A stretch of DNA of 64,000 bases from Galerina marginata (lineage: Eukaryota; Basidiomycota; Agaricomycetes; Agaricales; Galerinaceae), in NCBI GenBank assembly GCA_023014335.1, contig JAECYW010000019.1, positions 1,426,001 to 1,490,000 on the forward strand, written 5' to 3'. How positions within the stretch are numbered: position 1 is the first letter of the stretch; each line of letters begins with the position of its first letter. Below, piece by piece: positions 1-11,209 of this stretch. Under the pieces are notes generated by a model. It saw only the letters and a program-made list of their open reading frames with translations, made no database searches and was not told the origin of the DNA. The translations under genes and the position numbers were made by a program.

Positions 1-592
1 AAGCGGGACACACACCAATCTCCACAGTGCACTTCCGGCAACAATTGTCCAGAACCATGGAATACCGGCGGTAACATGAATGATTTCCATAGACCACCGA
101 ACGAGACCGGCTGGCGACCATCCTGCCAGACCCATAGCGGCAAGATCGCCATACTGAAGCGCCGCTGGGACGTTATTGATGATGGCATCCGTGACACCAG
201 AAAGGATGGGTTCAGCATCCGCCGAACTGCTGGCACCCTCGACAGCAGCTGATGTATCGGTTAGGAAGGAGGCGTCGACAGGTGATGAAGAATCTGTCAC
301 AGGTGTTGGGGTGCTCTCAGTTAGTGTTGCACTTGTCGAGGTCTCCTCCACGGCATTGGAGGCCTCATCAGCCGGAGGTGGCGTCGTTTTCGAGGCAGAG
401 CCCCAGCCCCATAATGACAGGTTACGTGAAGTTACTGGGGGTTGAGCAACGTTAAATTTACGACCTGTGCGTGTTGAAGGCTTGTTGGGGTCAACGACCT
501 AAGAACTGACAAAATTGCACAGCTCTCACCAGTAACGTGGAAGAAAACAGCCGCGCATCAGAACGACAGAAACGTATAGACGTAACCTTCAT
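1..592 (-). CDS. OXA1: Mitochondrial inner-membrane insertase OXA1 (5' part, cut by window edge)
   Basis: OXA1/YidC-family insertase that inserts mitochondrially made and some imported proteins into the inner membrane. Reading leftward from 480 the frame is open to base 1 and contains the family's entry segment: YGDLAAMGLAGWSPAGL, then WSMEIIHV and PWFWTIVAGSALWRL, where the first membrane helix begins. The remaining helices and the C-terminus lie outside the window. The proposed start is the ATG at 592-590. It opens an Arg/Ser-rich stretch with RLFSST, typical of a mitochondrial presequence, followed by an intron at 529-481 (49 nt, GTGAGA..AAG, branch-like TTGAC). A 31-nt alternative intron ending at 499 also keeps the frame but is unusually short. 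A Ser/Thr/Pro-rich linker lies between presequence and insertase domain. Identity is secure; the first exon is inference. Confidence 0.85.
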
Positions 593-998
593 ACTAAACA
601 GCCGCAAGCCACCTGGTCAACACAGGTTCACACTTGAAGTCATCTTTGAATACGCACCCCTTCGAAGACGTCCGCAAAGTTCCCTGCCGAATTCCAAGAC
701 CAACCGAGCTGGAAAACACCATTTTTTGGATCACCCCGCAGTCCACCGGGGTTTCCTTTTGTAGTTTTCTTTATATTCAGAAAGACTGAACAAAGGAGGT
801 TTTGGTTGTCGCGAAAGAAATTAAGAGCATTTATTTTTCTGGTCGCGTCGGAAGCTTTGGCCTTTACACGTGATCTGTTTGCACCCAATGACCCTGCCTC
901 GTCTAATGTCCATGGTGTAAGTTAACAGCCAATGTTATCGCGCCACTGAGTACTGAGCGCTCAGAGGTCACTTCCTTGGGTAACGCGCAGAAATAGTA
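593..998. other. Intergenic, shared 5' region of OXA1 and the DUF202 gene
   Basis: Head-to-head spacer of about 400 bp. I see no ORF with family features and no repeat. It presumably carries both promoters. Confidence 0.5.
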
Positions 999-1668
999 AT
1001 GGAAGGCACTGAACCTTCCCGACATACGTACAGGCGAGTGCCGGCGATTAACTGTTCAGAACTTCACTAATCGTGACTTGACCTCAACTTGAACTCGACT
1101 TGAACATCTCAGAGGGCACCGTCGACATTCTTTCGTCGCGGCGGATGTTAATGAACTAGTAGAAATAAGAGCCAGACAACGAACGTTTCACGGAGCATAC
1201 AGCCGTACTGCTCTCGGAGCTCTGGGTTACTCGTTGACTATTTTACGACTGTTCGACCCAAGCTTTCATCGGAGTGAGTGCCCAATCATCCTTCTTCAAA
1301 AGGTTGCTGAACGTTATTTTAATCCTGCATTTGTAGTTGGACTTCTCTTCGCTATACTAGGAGCCCTTTTATTTGTCTTATCATTTGTCCGGGCCCGGCA
1401 CTCCACACACGACTTCGCAGACCGGCACAAAGAAGCCCATCGAATCGACCACTGCATCAAAACCAAAGGGCAGGAGGGCACACGGATCTTCGGCCGCCCA
1501 TTTGTTACCGCAGGATGGTCGGTCGTCCAAGTCACAGTAGTTGTGGCTGCGGTTGAGATTGCCCTCCTTGTGCTCATCGTTCGACGAGATATTTCTGTAT
1601 GTCATTGCTTTTGGCAGGCGTGCTGCCTATTTCAACCTTGTTACTGACAATTTCAAATATAGCCGTAG
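999..1668 (+). CDS. DUF202 small membrane protein
   Basis: Four exons: 999-1027, 1113-1273, 1337-1596, 1663-1668 (introns of 85, 63 and 66 nt), giving about 151 residues. The core signature RARQRTFHGAYSRTALGALG followed by LRLFDPSFHRIG is that of DUF202 proteins in basidiomycetes. Two hydrophobic helices follow, LLFAILGALLFVLSF and VVQVTVVVAAVEIALLVLIV, separated by a charged loop containing a GRPF motif. The last exon carries only Pro and the stop. The long uninterrupted frame from about 1234 runs through intron 2, so its apparent start is an artefact. The ATG at 999 was chosen because the donor GTACAG at 1028 joins in phase to the acceptor CTCAG at 1112. DUF202 proteins are integral membrane proteins of unknown biochemistry; fungal relatives include vacuolar/SPX-associated ones. 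Confidence 0.82.
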
Positions 1669-3249
1669 ACGGGCATGAGTTGTAATATAGGTTTTGAGGC
1701 CATTGATTCATTCCTGGCTCTATTCTGGATGTAAATTGTACACTACTGAATGACCCAAGTGTTCCTCATTTTTCATTGGACTCACTTAATCTTCGTCTCG
1801 AACATTTATCCCTTGCAGTTGATTTCTTTTGCTGATTATTCGAAAGTATATTTCCGTACGTCGTCAATCTCTATGGACCTCATCCCTCTTTGCGACTGAC
1901 CTTTTCGAATCATTTTTGTTGTCGGTCAAAATGGACAGATATTAAAATTGTTTCTGATTTTGTTCCAAAGGCTCGCAATTCAGTAGTTCAAGGCTCCAAA
2001 AAAATTTCCCTCCCTCACAAAAGTGTCAGCCAAGAAGGCCGTTGTCTTCGTTGACAACGTAATTCTGTACGTTGCCGATTTCTTTACACCTGCAGGTCGC
2101 CTTCCAACATGACTAACCTTTTCGAACGTCTGTCTCCACAGACCTGAAACAGGCGTCTCATTGTTCGTTTCTGATTGTATTCAATATGAACCCCATTAAG
2201 CAATTCAAGTATTTCTTGACATTCCTTCCTTAATCTCCGTGCTGTAAAACTCTCCCTCAACACGTTCTCGGGTCGTATCTCCATCACAAAGCCGCTTTCT
2301 CATTTTGCTTCGCTGTGTGCCGATCGCGTTTCTACTTCGTCGCCTGACCAACGTGACCATTTTTGGAAGGGGGTCGGGATGTGAACCCTGGTGAACCGTC
2401 AAGGCCTCAAGGTCCAGAAACTCTCCGGCTCCCGTCGGGAACCTGACAGGCGACAACTGCACCACCAGCCCTCGTTTTTCACCGCCAAACGCATCCTATC
2501 ACGATGTCAAAAGTAGGACATGTGTATAGGCTCGTGTAGGTGTATTTAGCCAGGTGAACGGCATTTATTTGCACGATGAAGACATAAACTTTCCAGATTA
2601 AGCAGGCCCATGTTCATCCTTCAGTTTACTTCGGTTACTAAATACGTTTCCCTCAGGAAGGTCATGCCAAACCCCACAAAATCCTACAGGGTGTCTCTGT
2701 CATGCGAAGCAAAACCATGGTGCATTAGCAAGTCAGTGCAACCCGCGATAGTCGCATCTTTTGCACCGAATACTAATCGCCAACGCCCAGGGGCATGGCA
2801 CACTCTTACGGAATAAATTTACCCTCGATGAGCTGTTGCTCCGGGCTACTGATTTAATCCTGAATCCCGGATTCCTGGCCGTCTGCGAGGCTTATGACGA
2901 GAATTGTGTGGTGTCGATCGTGCCTGGTACCGCAACGATCCACGGAGCCTACCTTGCTTTTATCCGGCAACCCGGTGAATCTGAAGATACATTCAATCAC
3001 TTTCGGTGGGACTGAATCGATAATCGCGGCGGCCCAAGTTTACACAGGCACTTAATTCGGAACCAGGGATCACATCTTTCCCTTTATTGGCTTCAGTCCT
3101 TGGCATCGATCATCCCCCGCCGCGGCATTTCTATCCAGCTCTACAACTTATAGTATATACTCTCTCGAGCGTATTCCGTCATCGCTGTGACTTTCCGATT
3201 TATTTAACGCTAGCAAGCCGTATGTAGGTGCCGTGGAAACCGCTCCTAA
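1669..3249. other. Intergenic; must contain the missing 5' exon(s) of the RhoGEF
   Basis: No confident gene. An 84-codon frame at 2761-3015 and an overlapping frame starting near 2897 are open but match nothing I know. At least one upstream exon of the RhoGEF should lie here, because no start codon precedes its DH domain in the exon beginning after the stop at 3247-3249. Confidence 0.4.
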
Positions 3250-5195
3250 ATTTTAAATATTAAGTACGAGGGAAGGTGGCACCAGCACGACCCAGCTCAA
3301 CACCGTGCTGACAGTAGCCGTTCTCGTGACGAAAAGGAGAGCGAATCTCAAAGAGGATTAGAACTTTCTTCTCAGGACCTTCCGAACACCCGTGAAGGCG
3401 TCATCCAGGAGATTTTCGAGACCGAAGAAGAGCTGCTGCGCCGTTTTCACATCTGTATGCAGATGTTCATTCTTCCTCTTCGTGTCCATAATAGTCCAGC
3501 CTGGATCGCAGGAGTACCTCCGAACGTGGCTAGGCTCCTCGACTGGTTCGATGACATTGTCAAACTGCATGAACAAGTTTACCAGTCCCTCTGCTCAGCT
3601 CGGGATACCATGTCGCCTGCTACAGACCGCGTGTCGGAAACTCTTCGGCCGTTCGTCCTGAAAGCTGAAATTTACCAACCTTATCTCGTTAGACTTGCTG
3701 ATGTATCTGAGGAGATCGTCCATCATGTCAACGACTCTGCAAGCGATTTCGGCCAGTTCGTCATACTCCAGCAAAAGGCGGCGAAATGTGAAGGGTGGTC
3801 GTTCGAAAGGTTGTTGATGATGCCTGTCAACCGATTGGCCGAATATCAGGATTTGTTTGCAGTATGCTTTTCCTCCTTGTATTGTTTGACGAACGGTCCA
3901 GATGCTGATTTCGATGCATTTTCTAGAGGATGCTCGATTTGACTCCGAAAACACACCAAGACTACTTGTCAACTTTTTCGCTGTCTCGTTCAACAGACAT
4001 GGTCATTAGAGTTATGACCGAGGTTAAAATTCGAGAGGATGAGTATAACTTACTGAAAGCATTTGCCTCACGAGTACAGGGGCTATCGTATTCCAACGAT
4101 CTGGCGAACCGAGAACGACGGTTGTTGCATTCGGGACCGTTGGAGCTGGTTGTTGAGGCCGTTCCTGCGACGTCTGCAGCATCGTGTACACCGAGCTATG
4201 ACAGGCGAAAATCAGAATCCAAGCGCGCTAGTCGAGCGTCAAAATTAGTCGACGTGGTCAACACCTCCAGCTCTGTCTTTGAAAGATCTGACTCTGAACG
4301 ATCAGCCTCATCATTTGGAACTGGTAATTCATCTGGGACTGGGACTGGGCCTCCTGCTACGTCAACGCCTGTAAAGTCGTCCTGGTTTTCTCGTCTGCCA
4401 CTTCGGAAACGGGCTCGATCGAAGTCGCCTCTACCTCCTCAAGAACCATTCAAGAGCCAAAATATCATCCAGCCTCTGGGTTTGCAGACTCTTACTGTCC
4501 ACGCTTTTGTTTTCAGTGATCTGGTACTCCTTGCTCAGCCAAGTCAGACTACTGGCGATAAACCCCATTGGATTTTGTCCCGGGATCTTGGTATCTTTAG
4601 GCCACTTTCGATAGCACGGATCCAGGACAGCAGCCAAGGTATCTGATCCTTTATGTCTTGGTGGTAACTGGCTCTTTGGTTTTGTTAATTCTGAGTCTTA
4701 GCAGGGACTATCTTATCCTTGGAAACCCTTGTACTGGATGCCGACAGTCTCAACGACACTACTGATTTCAGGTCTTCTTCCTTTCGAAACGTTGACCTTG
4801 TGCTGCCCCCACCTCTTAGTGCTCCTCCTACCGCCGATAGAGATGGACGTTGCCACGTCGAGACATTTCAGCCCTGGATTTTGGCTTTCCGTCAGTGTTC
4901 CAGAACGACTCTACGGAAGCTTACGTTTATTGGACATGGACCTCAAGGCGATCTCTTCATTGGCTCCGACAAGCAGCTGGATACTCGTATGGCTCTGGCT
5001 TCCTTGGTCGGTTCTGGTTTACCCATACCTCGAAGCCCCTCCGGCGAACTCCCGGATTCCAATCAAGATGGAGAGGGAGGTCTTCCAGGGGATGAGAGGG
5101 AGGAGCGAGGTTGGTGGACGTTGCGATATCAACAAGTGTTTCGAGAGTTTCAGCGGCAGGACTCTCTTCTTTCCGACGATGACGACACTCCCTGA
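3250..5195 (+). CDS. Rho guanine nucleotide exchange factor (DH domain), 5' end unresolved
   Basis: Visible exons are about 3250-3861, 3927-4638 and 4705-5195; introns are 65 and 66 nt and phases close. The DH domain starts near VIQEIFETEEELLRRFHICM (about 3396) with the conserved helix 1. The helices with WIAGVP and ARLLDWF, FERLLMMPVNRLAEYQDLF (the CR3-like block) and LDLTPKTHQDY follow across the first intron. A Ser-rich basic linker (about 4190-4440) precedes a PH-like region with LTVHAFVFSDLVLLAQ and IFRPLSIARI, and the C-terminus is acidic. DH-PH proteins load GTP on Rho/Cdc42 GTPases at the plasma membrane. The first in-frame Met (3457) lies inside the DH domain, so the true start is in an unseen exon upstream. 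Family certain, 5' boundary not. Confidence 0.85.
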
Positions 5196-5700
5196 AATCG
5201 GGCCCACGGCCAAACACATTACACATTGATTTGTAGCTATTATTACAAGTGTTTGCGGCTGCGCCGCGCTCTGTTGGACGAACGTCTCGTAAATGCAGAC
5301 CCAAAGTTGTACTCATCAGTGAGGACTCTTTACCCAAGACTGATGAGTCTAAAACTCTAAATTAAAAGGCCAGCCATTCGCTGCAGAGAGCGGGGCGGCA
5401 TGGCAATGTGAGGAATCGACGTTGAGCGCCAACCCAGCACAACGCTTGAAACTTGATGGAATAAATAAAATACTCTTGAAAGAGCGCTAGCAGTGATGTC
5501 ATAACCTTGCAGTATGGTAATGCTTTAAGCGCGCTGGCAGAACGTCCCAACTTTCGAAAAAAAAAGCACGGAAACCGAAACAATGAAACTTTTTTGAGCC
5601 ACCTCTCACGAAGAGAAAACGCTCTCGGCACTCAAATTGGTCAAAGAACAGTTGGTAATAATGAACGGCGGTTGGCGATAATGAACGTATCTGAAAATGT

Positions 5701-5722
5701 GGTGTAGGTGTAGGTGTAGGTG
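5701..5722. repeat. GGTGTA hexamer microsatellite (3.7 units)
   Basis: Three perfect GGTGTA units plus GGTG. Not the fungal telomere unit TTAGGG. Confidence 0.9.
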
Positions 5723-6505
5723 AGAAAGAACACGAATGTGCTAGAAGAAGGGGGATGTCAGGTGCAGCTCGGCATAGTTGTAGGGCTCGGCAGTACGGCT
5801 TCTGCATATTGGAAGTGGGGCGGGTGAAAAGGATTGTGGAGCGCGGCTGCGCGGCTTGTGATCCGAGCTTATGTCAAACGTTCTCATCTACAGAACTTGG
5901 CAGATGGGAAAGTGATCGAGGTCATGCTTAGCTCGCCATAAGATTATATTCTTCTTAAGTGCTCCTGGATCCCTTTTGTATCGATCTGTCGATGGTTAGA
6001 ATGTTACTTTGACACTCCAGAAAGTTTCGTTTCATTGTTGTACCGTAAGGCAATTATTAATGTGTTAGCCAAAAAAGGTAAGCGTCATTATAATTTCACC
6101 AGGGATTTTCTCTGAAACAGTTATGCTGTGTAAGAGGTGTAGACGGGTATGCGTCGCTCTTTTGGCTCGTGGAGTTGTGGATAAACACCTCAAGGGTGGC
6201 TTTCGTGACTTCACTCCCCTCTGAATGCTCAACACTGATTTCGCGATCCCATGGCGGAAGGTATTAGTCAGGTTATTGATAAGTTCGGGTTTGATGAAGA
6301 GAAAGTGAAATCGTGTCGTCGCAAGACATTCCCATAGCAAACTATAGCCAGTCGGCGATACAGCCAAAGATACAGCCTCGTAATAACAAATTTAAAAATT
6401 AATACCCGTGTATAATAAGATATCGACTACATAAAGACATGCTCAAAGATATCTCTTACCTCGTCCCGACTGTGCTTGTGCAATCCATCCCCTTTCAACC
6501 CAACG

Positions 6506-6523
6506 AATAAATAAATAAATAAA
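6506..6523. repeat. AAAT tetranucleotide microsatellite
   Basis: About 4.5 perfect AATA/AAAT units in an AT-rich spacer. Confidence 0.9.
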
Positions 6524-6616
6524 GCACTCGTCAATCAAATTTGCATTGCATTTTCCAAATTCGGCTGAGCAAGATGACCGAAAATGCAGGAAATAAAGAT
6601 TGTGTGAACTATCCGT

Positions 6617-8498
6617 TTACTCATTCGACAGTGTCCGTGTCTGTTCAGCCATCGCCAGAGCATATGGGTTTCCTAGAGCCCTTGATCGGTCTTTCAGAAA
6701 TCACAAGTTCGGATTAGATCGAGCACTTACGACTTCCCCACTGCAAGGGTCTTGCTTCGGGCATTTGGTACTCCCCTTGCGAGATAAAAGACCCTTGCGT
6801 CGTAATTGGAGTTGGCATTGAAGGTGCCAGGCTTACCAAAGGCGGTTGGGAAGCATCGTCGACAGTCATTGAGTTTGGATTATCAATTGCCGTTGTGTTT
6901 GGGTCTTCTGATTGAGTGACATTCGGGACTGAGAAGCTTGGTGAAGTGGGGCTTGTGGTGACGTGATCATAACTAGGCGGAGGGGGGTTCTGGGCAATAT
7001 AACTCTCGAACGTAGCCCGCCTGAAGTTATCTAATGTTTTTCTCCGGCTGTCAAGTATCTCAGCCGCACGTAATAATTGTGCTCCAGCGCCGTCTGCTCT
7101 TCGCCGTGCAGCGTCTTTCTCGGCTTTCAGCTAGTAAGTTTAAGGAAGCTGTAGTAATGCACAGAGAGTGGAGGACCCACTCTTTGATTTGCCAAAAGGA
7201 CTTGTGCAGCGGATTGCTTGATTTGGTCTGGAAAACCATACGTTAGTCCATACACAACCTGGGCATAGAAAAAGTCAATATTACTGTGGAAGGCCATATC
7301 GGTGAAGATATTATCGAAGAAGATGTCGCTCACGATGGATCTGCATAGGAATTGGATATAAAATCCTTCAGGTCATAAACATAGTAGAGAAAGTGCATGA
7401 CAGACCCTTGAGCTATATTAACCCGTCCGACGGGTTGGACGGCAGAGGACACCCGCATAGCCTGGTTCACCAGCATTTCAGCTTGAGAGGCGTTGGTTTG
7501 TGCTTGGCGCAATGCGCTCCGCTCCATCATGTCAGCCATACTGGTCATAGATCATCAATACGTCCTCAAACGAAATAAAAAACATACTTTCCACCGCCCC
7601 ACATGTCTATCGTGCGGTCAAATTCTGCATAAAGAAAGACAGGAAAAAGGAATACCATATCGAGAATATCCCAAGGCTTCCTGCATACTCTTCTGGCAGT
7701 AGTCCATGGCTTTCGAGGCTCTCGCTAGGAGTTCGGCGGCTCGACTTTCAGAATTCAGGATCTCCTGTAACTGTTCGTGTTTCCTGACAGCGTCCACGAC
7801 ATCATATTCTAGTCGGTCGTCCTCAGGAAAAGCTGAAGGCGCTCGCGTTAGATAGGTTGCTGAAGACGAACGCCAATGCGTACCTTCTGAAGGTCCGTCG
7901 AACACTCGCTCGTATAGAACTTTCAGCTCTGCCTGCGCCGACTCGTATCTTGTCCCCTTGTCAGTCAAGTCCATCAACTGGGGATCAACGCGTGAATTTT
8001 CGTGAGCCAGGTTCAACCAGCTGTTCCACTCACAACTCCATTTGCCTCTTCAAGAAGTTGTTGGACAACGAGTAGATTATCTCTCTCTGTCATCTCCCGT
8101 TCCAGGGCTTCAACATATTCCCTATTGAAGTTGAACAAAGTGAATCATGAGCGCTGAGCATTGACATGGTACAAGCTAAGGAGGCAACCGATTCCCAGTG
8201 CTTACCGCTCCTCTTTACTCTCCCTCGCCTCGTATTTTTCCCTTTTGCCCACCAGCTTATGAGCGAACCTTCGGGCAGTCGAATCTCGAAGCACTTCATG
8301 CTCCTTCCTTTCTTTTTTTGTCTTCTCTGCGAGTTGTACGATCTTCTTCTTGCCAGAGTCCAATTGGCTCTCGAGGTCCTTGACATAGTTCACTTGATGC
8401 TTCCTTGCCGTGGGTACGTACTCCAATTCCGCGATAGTAGATAGGAGTCGGGTATGGTAGTCAGCATTGGCAAGGATAGCATCTTGGGCATCCGACAT
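6617..8498 (-). CDS. Coiled-coil protein conserved in Agaricomycetes, function unknown
   Basis: Ten exons give 460 residues: 8498-8206, 8121-8034, 7977-7884, 7832-7656, 7606-7588, 7540-7406, 7340-7285, 7227-7181, 7130-6731, 6690-6617. All phases close. The N-terminal half is highly charged and helical (EKTKKERKEHE, EYVEALEREMTERD). The centre has the striking blocks YSRYDMWGGG, ADMMERSALRQAQ, VQPVGRVNIAQGS and SDIFFDNIFTDMAFH. Another coiled coil (LKAEKDAARRRADGAGAQ) and a Pro/Ser/Thr-rich tail follow. The 19-nt fifth exon was fixed by requiring continuity of YDMWGGG; a 31-nt or a 64-nt intron would also close the frame but break that block. I recognise the pattern from uncharacterised mushroom proteins only and assign no function. 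It is probably cytoplasmic and oligomeric (inference). The start ATG at 8498 is the first in the open frame. Confidence 0.75.
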
Positions 8499-9027
8499 AG
8501 TGTCGTCAGTGGGAGTGAATTAGTGACATCAAAATGTGAGACTGCATTATTATAGCTGATAGCCAGTGGTGATCAGGTGGTGCAAATTTGAGCACAGCAA
8601 TAATCCGCCCAAGTAGGTGTGTAAAAGTGGCAGGGAGCCCACAGCGCGTGTAGGAGTCCAAATTCGAGAAAAGATCCTCGAAGGCTGTGTATAACTAGGA
8701 GATGTCTCCTAAATTTAAATAACTGGCGTTCAATACTGGCACACCTCAAACGGACGTTTACAGCGGACAGGAAGCACTGAGGGATAGGTAGCATGTAAGA
8801 TTCAACTACTGAAAAAAGTATAGAGTGATGTCGTGAGCTAGATGAGAACGGATGTGGGGGTTACAAGACTGCCATATTGTAATACAAATGTACACAAAAA
8901 CTGTAATATTACATAGATAAGAGCATGAACAGCTAATCAATTACACCAATAACAGCGCTAACTGGTGTCGGACAGAACTGCATCTTTCGATGAACTCGTT
9001 AATGATGTGTGGTCCGAGTGAAGGCAA
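8499..9027. other. Intergenic, nothing recognised
   Basis: 530 bp between the start of the coiled-coil gene and the 3' end of the next minus-strand gene. No convincing frame or repeat. Confidence 0.5.
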
Positions 9028-10998
9028 TCATCGCCTGCGACTCATGACGAAACACCCTTCATAGCCAGGGACGTCAGCCGGGCTGAGGGTATCTCTCCAT
9101 CTGCCTGCGAAGTTGCCATTGGCATTGCCAACCAAGTAACCTCGATATAGCCACTTTCCTCTGTCTCCATCGACCTGAAACAGGCGGTCAGATTTCAGCT
9201 ACGTTAATTAATTGGCGAAGAAATCACGAACATAATCTTTGGATAAGCTGATGAACCCATCACATGGCCGCACTCGGCCAACAAGGTTAAACTGGCCCCA
9301 GGCGGAATGGCCCTGTCCAGAAATTAGGAGCATTAAATGAAACTGATAAAGTAGCTAACCTCGCCAGTGATGATGATGTCCTTCACGCGAGGTTTGTGCT
9401 GATCACCCCCGAATTTTTGTGTCTGTAATACGGACGCCCGGTGATATCGACGCACTTCTGCGCTTCCGGAATCCTGCACAATGAGGCCTTCCCTGTGTTC
9501 CCTTAGCTGTGTCCCGGTGGGAAAGTAGGACCGTAGCGGGTCTCCAGCGCGTAATGGGGTGTCAGTATCGACGTCCAGATCAATGCCTGAGTCGGAATCA
9601 GAGTGATCTGCAGCTAGAAGATGGTGTTCTCGAAGTTTCCAGGTTTGCTGATGTCGCCCAACAACCCCTTTTTGGATTGTTGTCGGAGAAGCACCTGCGA
9701 GCATGGCAGCGTATGCAGTGAACTCTGTATACTGATGAGAATGAGTAGCAGTACTGAAACGGAGGCAGGCTGGACTGACTGTGAAAAATCCTTCCCAGAC
9801 ACCTTCGATGCTGTATAGATTTTGATTCAGTTTGAAAGGGGTAGGACGATGGAAATTTGGCCGACCTTCCCGGACGAAAACATTCGGTAATGTCTCTCTT
9901 AGATTTCGTAAAACACCGACCCCACTCTGAGTCCCATTCATTGACGGCCTGTTGGGATACAGGAGCATCAGAAGGAGGCATTGGTATCAAACGTCTTCTA
10001 TCGACGAGGGCAAGAAACGATAGGATGGCGGGTGTTGCAAGAGGCGGTGGAGTAAGATCCATGACCTCTGCATAGACTGTTGCTTCCACTGATACCCTCG
10101 ACTTTGGTTCAAAATCAATCCATGATATTGTCGTTAATGAATACTGCAGATCTGGATGAGTATGGCAATGTTTCTAGAAACGACAAGGACTCACTATATG
10201 GGCACCTAGTGCCATAGCTTTCAAAATATTTAACGGAGATTCCACTCCGTCATTAACGCCGAGCTCATAGTCATCTACGAGATTATTCGTCAACACAAGG
10301 TACGACTAAAGTAGTTTTAACTCACCAGTGTTCAACATGAACCAGAATAGCCACATACCCAAAGCAGTCTCTGACCGATTGAGAGGCCATTGTCCTATCC
10401 TGATGCTGTATATCGCCAGGGAAGCACCGTGTGGGTCAAACCAAAACTCTCGGATCCACTCTTTCATTCTACCATACTCCACAAGCTGTAGCTTATTCCT
10501 CTCTTCGTTCTCAAGCATCATAACATACGCAGTCAACAGCACGTCGTAAACAGACATCCTGTCCCCCTCCGCGTCTTGTGCATGGCGAGCGTGTGTCGTG
10601 GAATCCAAACGAGCTCTGAGTCGTTGGAGCACAACACATCGTTTCCGCAGCTCGTGAGCAAGCGCCAACGATGTCAACTGGGCTGATCCCAAGCGCGCCA
10701 GAGGCGCTGCGATATCGAACTTGCGACAAAATATGCGAGCATATAGGTGGTAGTTAGTAGAAGTCGATAAGCTTGCGTATATCTTTCGATTGGTGGATAG
10801 AAGCGGGATAAGTGAGGAAGGCGGACCGAGCAGCTTATCTGTGCCGGTAAATAACGCTATGTGCTCCAGGACCTCCTGGGGCACTGTGCTCAGCGACAAA
10901 GATCCATTCATGAAGGGCGTAGGCTGTTGGAACGTGGTCGACATAGTTTGGGAACAAGCCTCCTTTCCATTTCCTGTTCTCCAGTTTGTCGCCGGCAT
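9028..10998 (-). CDS. F-box-like protein with conserved C-terminal domain (paralogue A)
   Basis: Six exons: 10998-10326, 10274-10195, 10143-9961, 9893-9360, 9312-9232, 9174-9028; sum 1698 nt, 565 residues. An F-box-like motif opens the protein (STVPQEVLEHIALFTG, then LGPPSSLIPLLSTNRKIYASL), so it may bind Skp1 in an SCF ubiquitin ligase. Middle blocks are YARIFCRKFD, ISWIDFEPKS and YSIEGVWEGFF. The C-terminal domain reads IITGE, AWGQFNLVGRVRPCDGFI, GKWLYRGYLVGN, FAGRWRD and EGCFVMSRRR. The same blocks occur in the genes at 11210-13275 and 18551-20556, and all three have an intron directly after the TG(E/K) or GE motif. The intron 9960-9894 is the least certain; it was placed because two frames overlap and only this junction keeps the WEG block in phase. 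A second Met at residue 19 could be the true start. Substrate and pathway unknown. Confidence 0.78.
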
Positions 10999-11209
10999 CC
11001 GGGTTCAAATTTCCCGATTGGTACATATGTTCTCCAATCGAATTGTGAACCTGTCTGACGCCACAGTCACCGAAGGGAAAGCTGACCACAACAAAAAGGT
11101 TTAGGTCACTTTTGTGTCGGGGAAATCAAACTGCGAAATGGATGGTATTATTATAGTATGGTACAAGTACTTAATGGACTACGGAATAAGTCTATAGAGT
11201 TACGGAAAT

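Larger units (their letters stand above)
5196..6616. other. Intergenic between converging genes, with two simple repeats
   Basis: 1.4 kb between the 3' ends of the RhoGEF and the coiled-coil gene. Minus-strand frames at 5499-5807 and 6065-6367 show no domain, signal or splice logic. The stretch holds a GGTGTA hexamer repeat (5701-5722) and an AAAT repeat (6506-6523), nothing else recognisable. Confidence 0.5.

Noticed and set aside
481..529. A 31-nt intron in OXA1
   Set aside because: The next in-phase AG at 481 gives a normal 49-nt intron with a branch-like TTGAC, so the short version is unnecessary.
1234..1647. Single-exon 137-residue membrane protein
   Set aside because: The frame reads through an intron (1274-1336) and into the next; the conserved DUF202 N-terminus lies in earlier exons.
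5499..5807. 102-residue minus-strand ORF
   Set aside because: No domain, no signal, low-complexity Phe/Pro/Cys-rich composition, and it spans the GGTGTA microsatellite; likely chance.
7606..7656. A 31-nt intron (7655-7625) in the coiled-coil gene
   Set aside because: A 50-nt intron ending at 7607 keeps the same phase and restores YDMWGGG; 31 nt would be unusually short for a basidiomycete.
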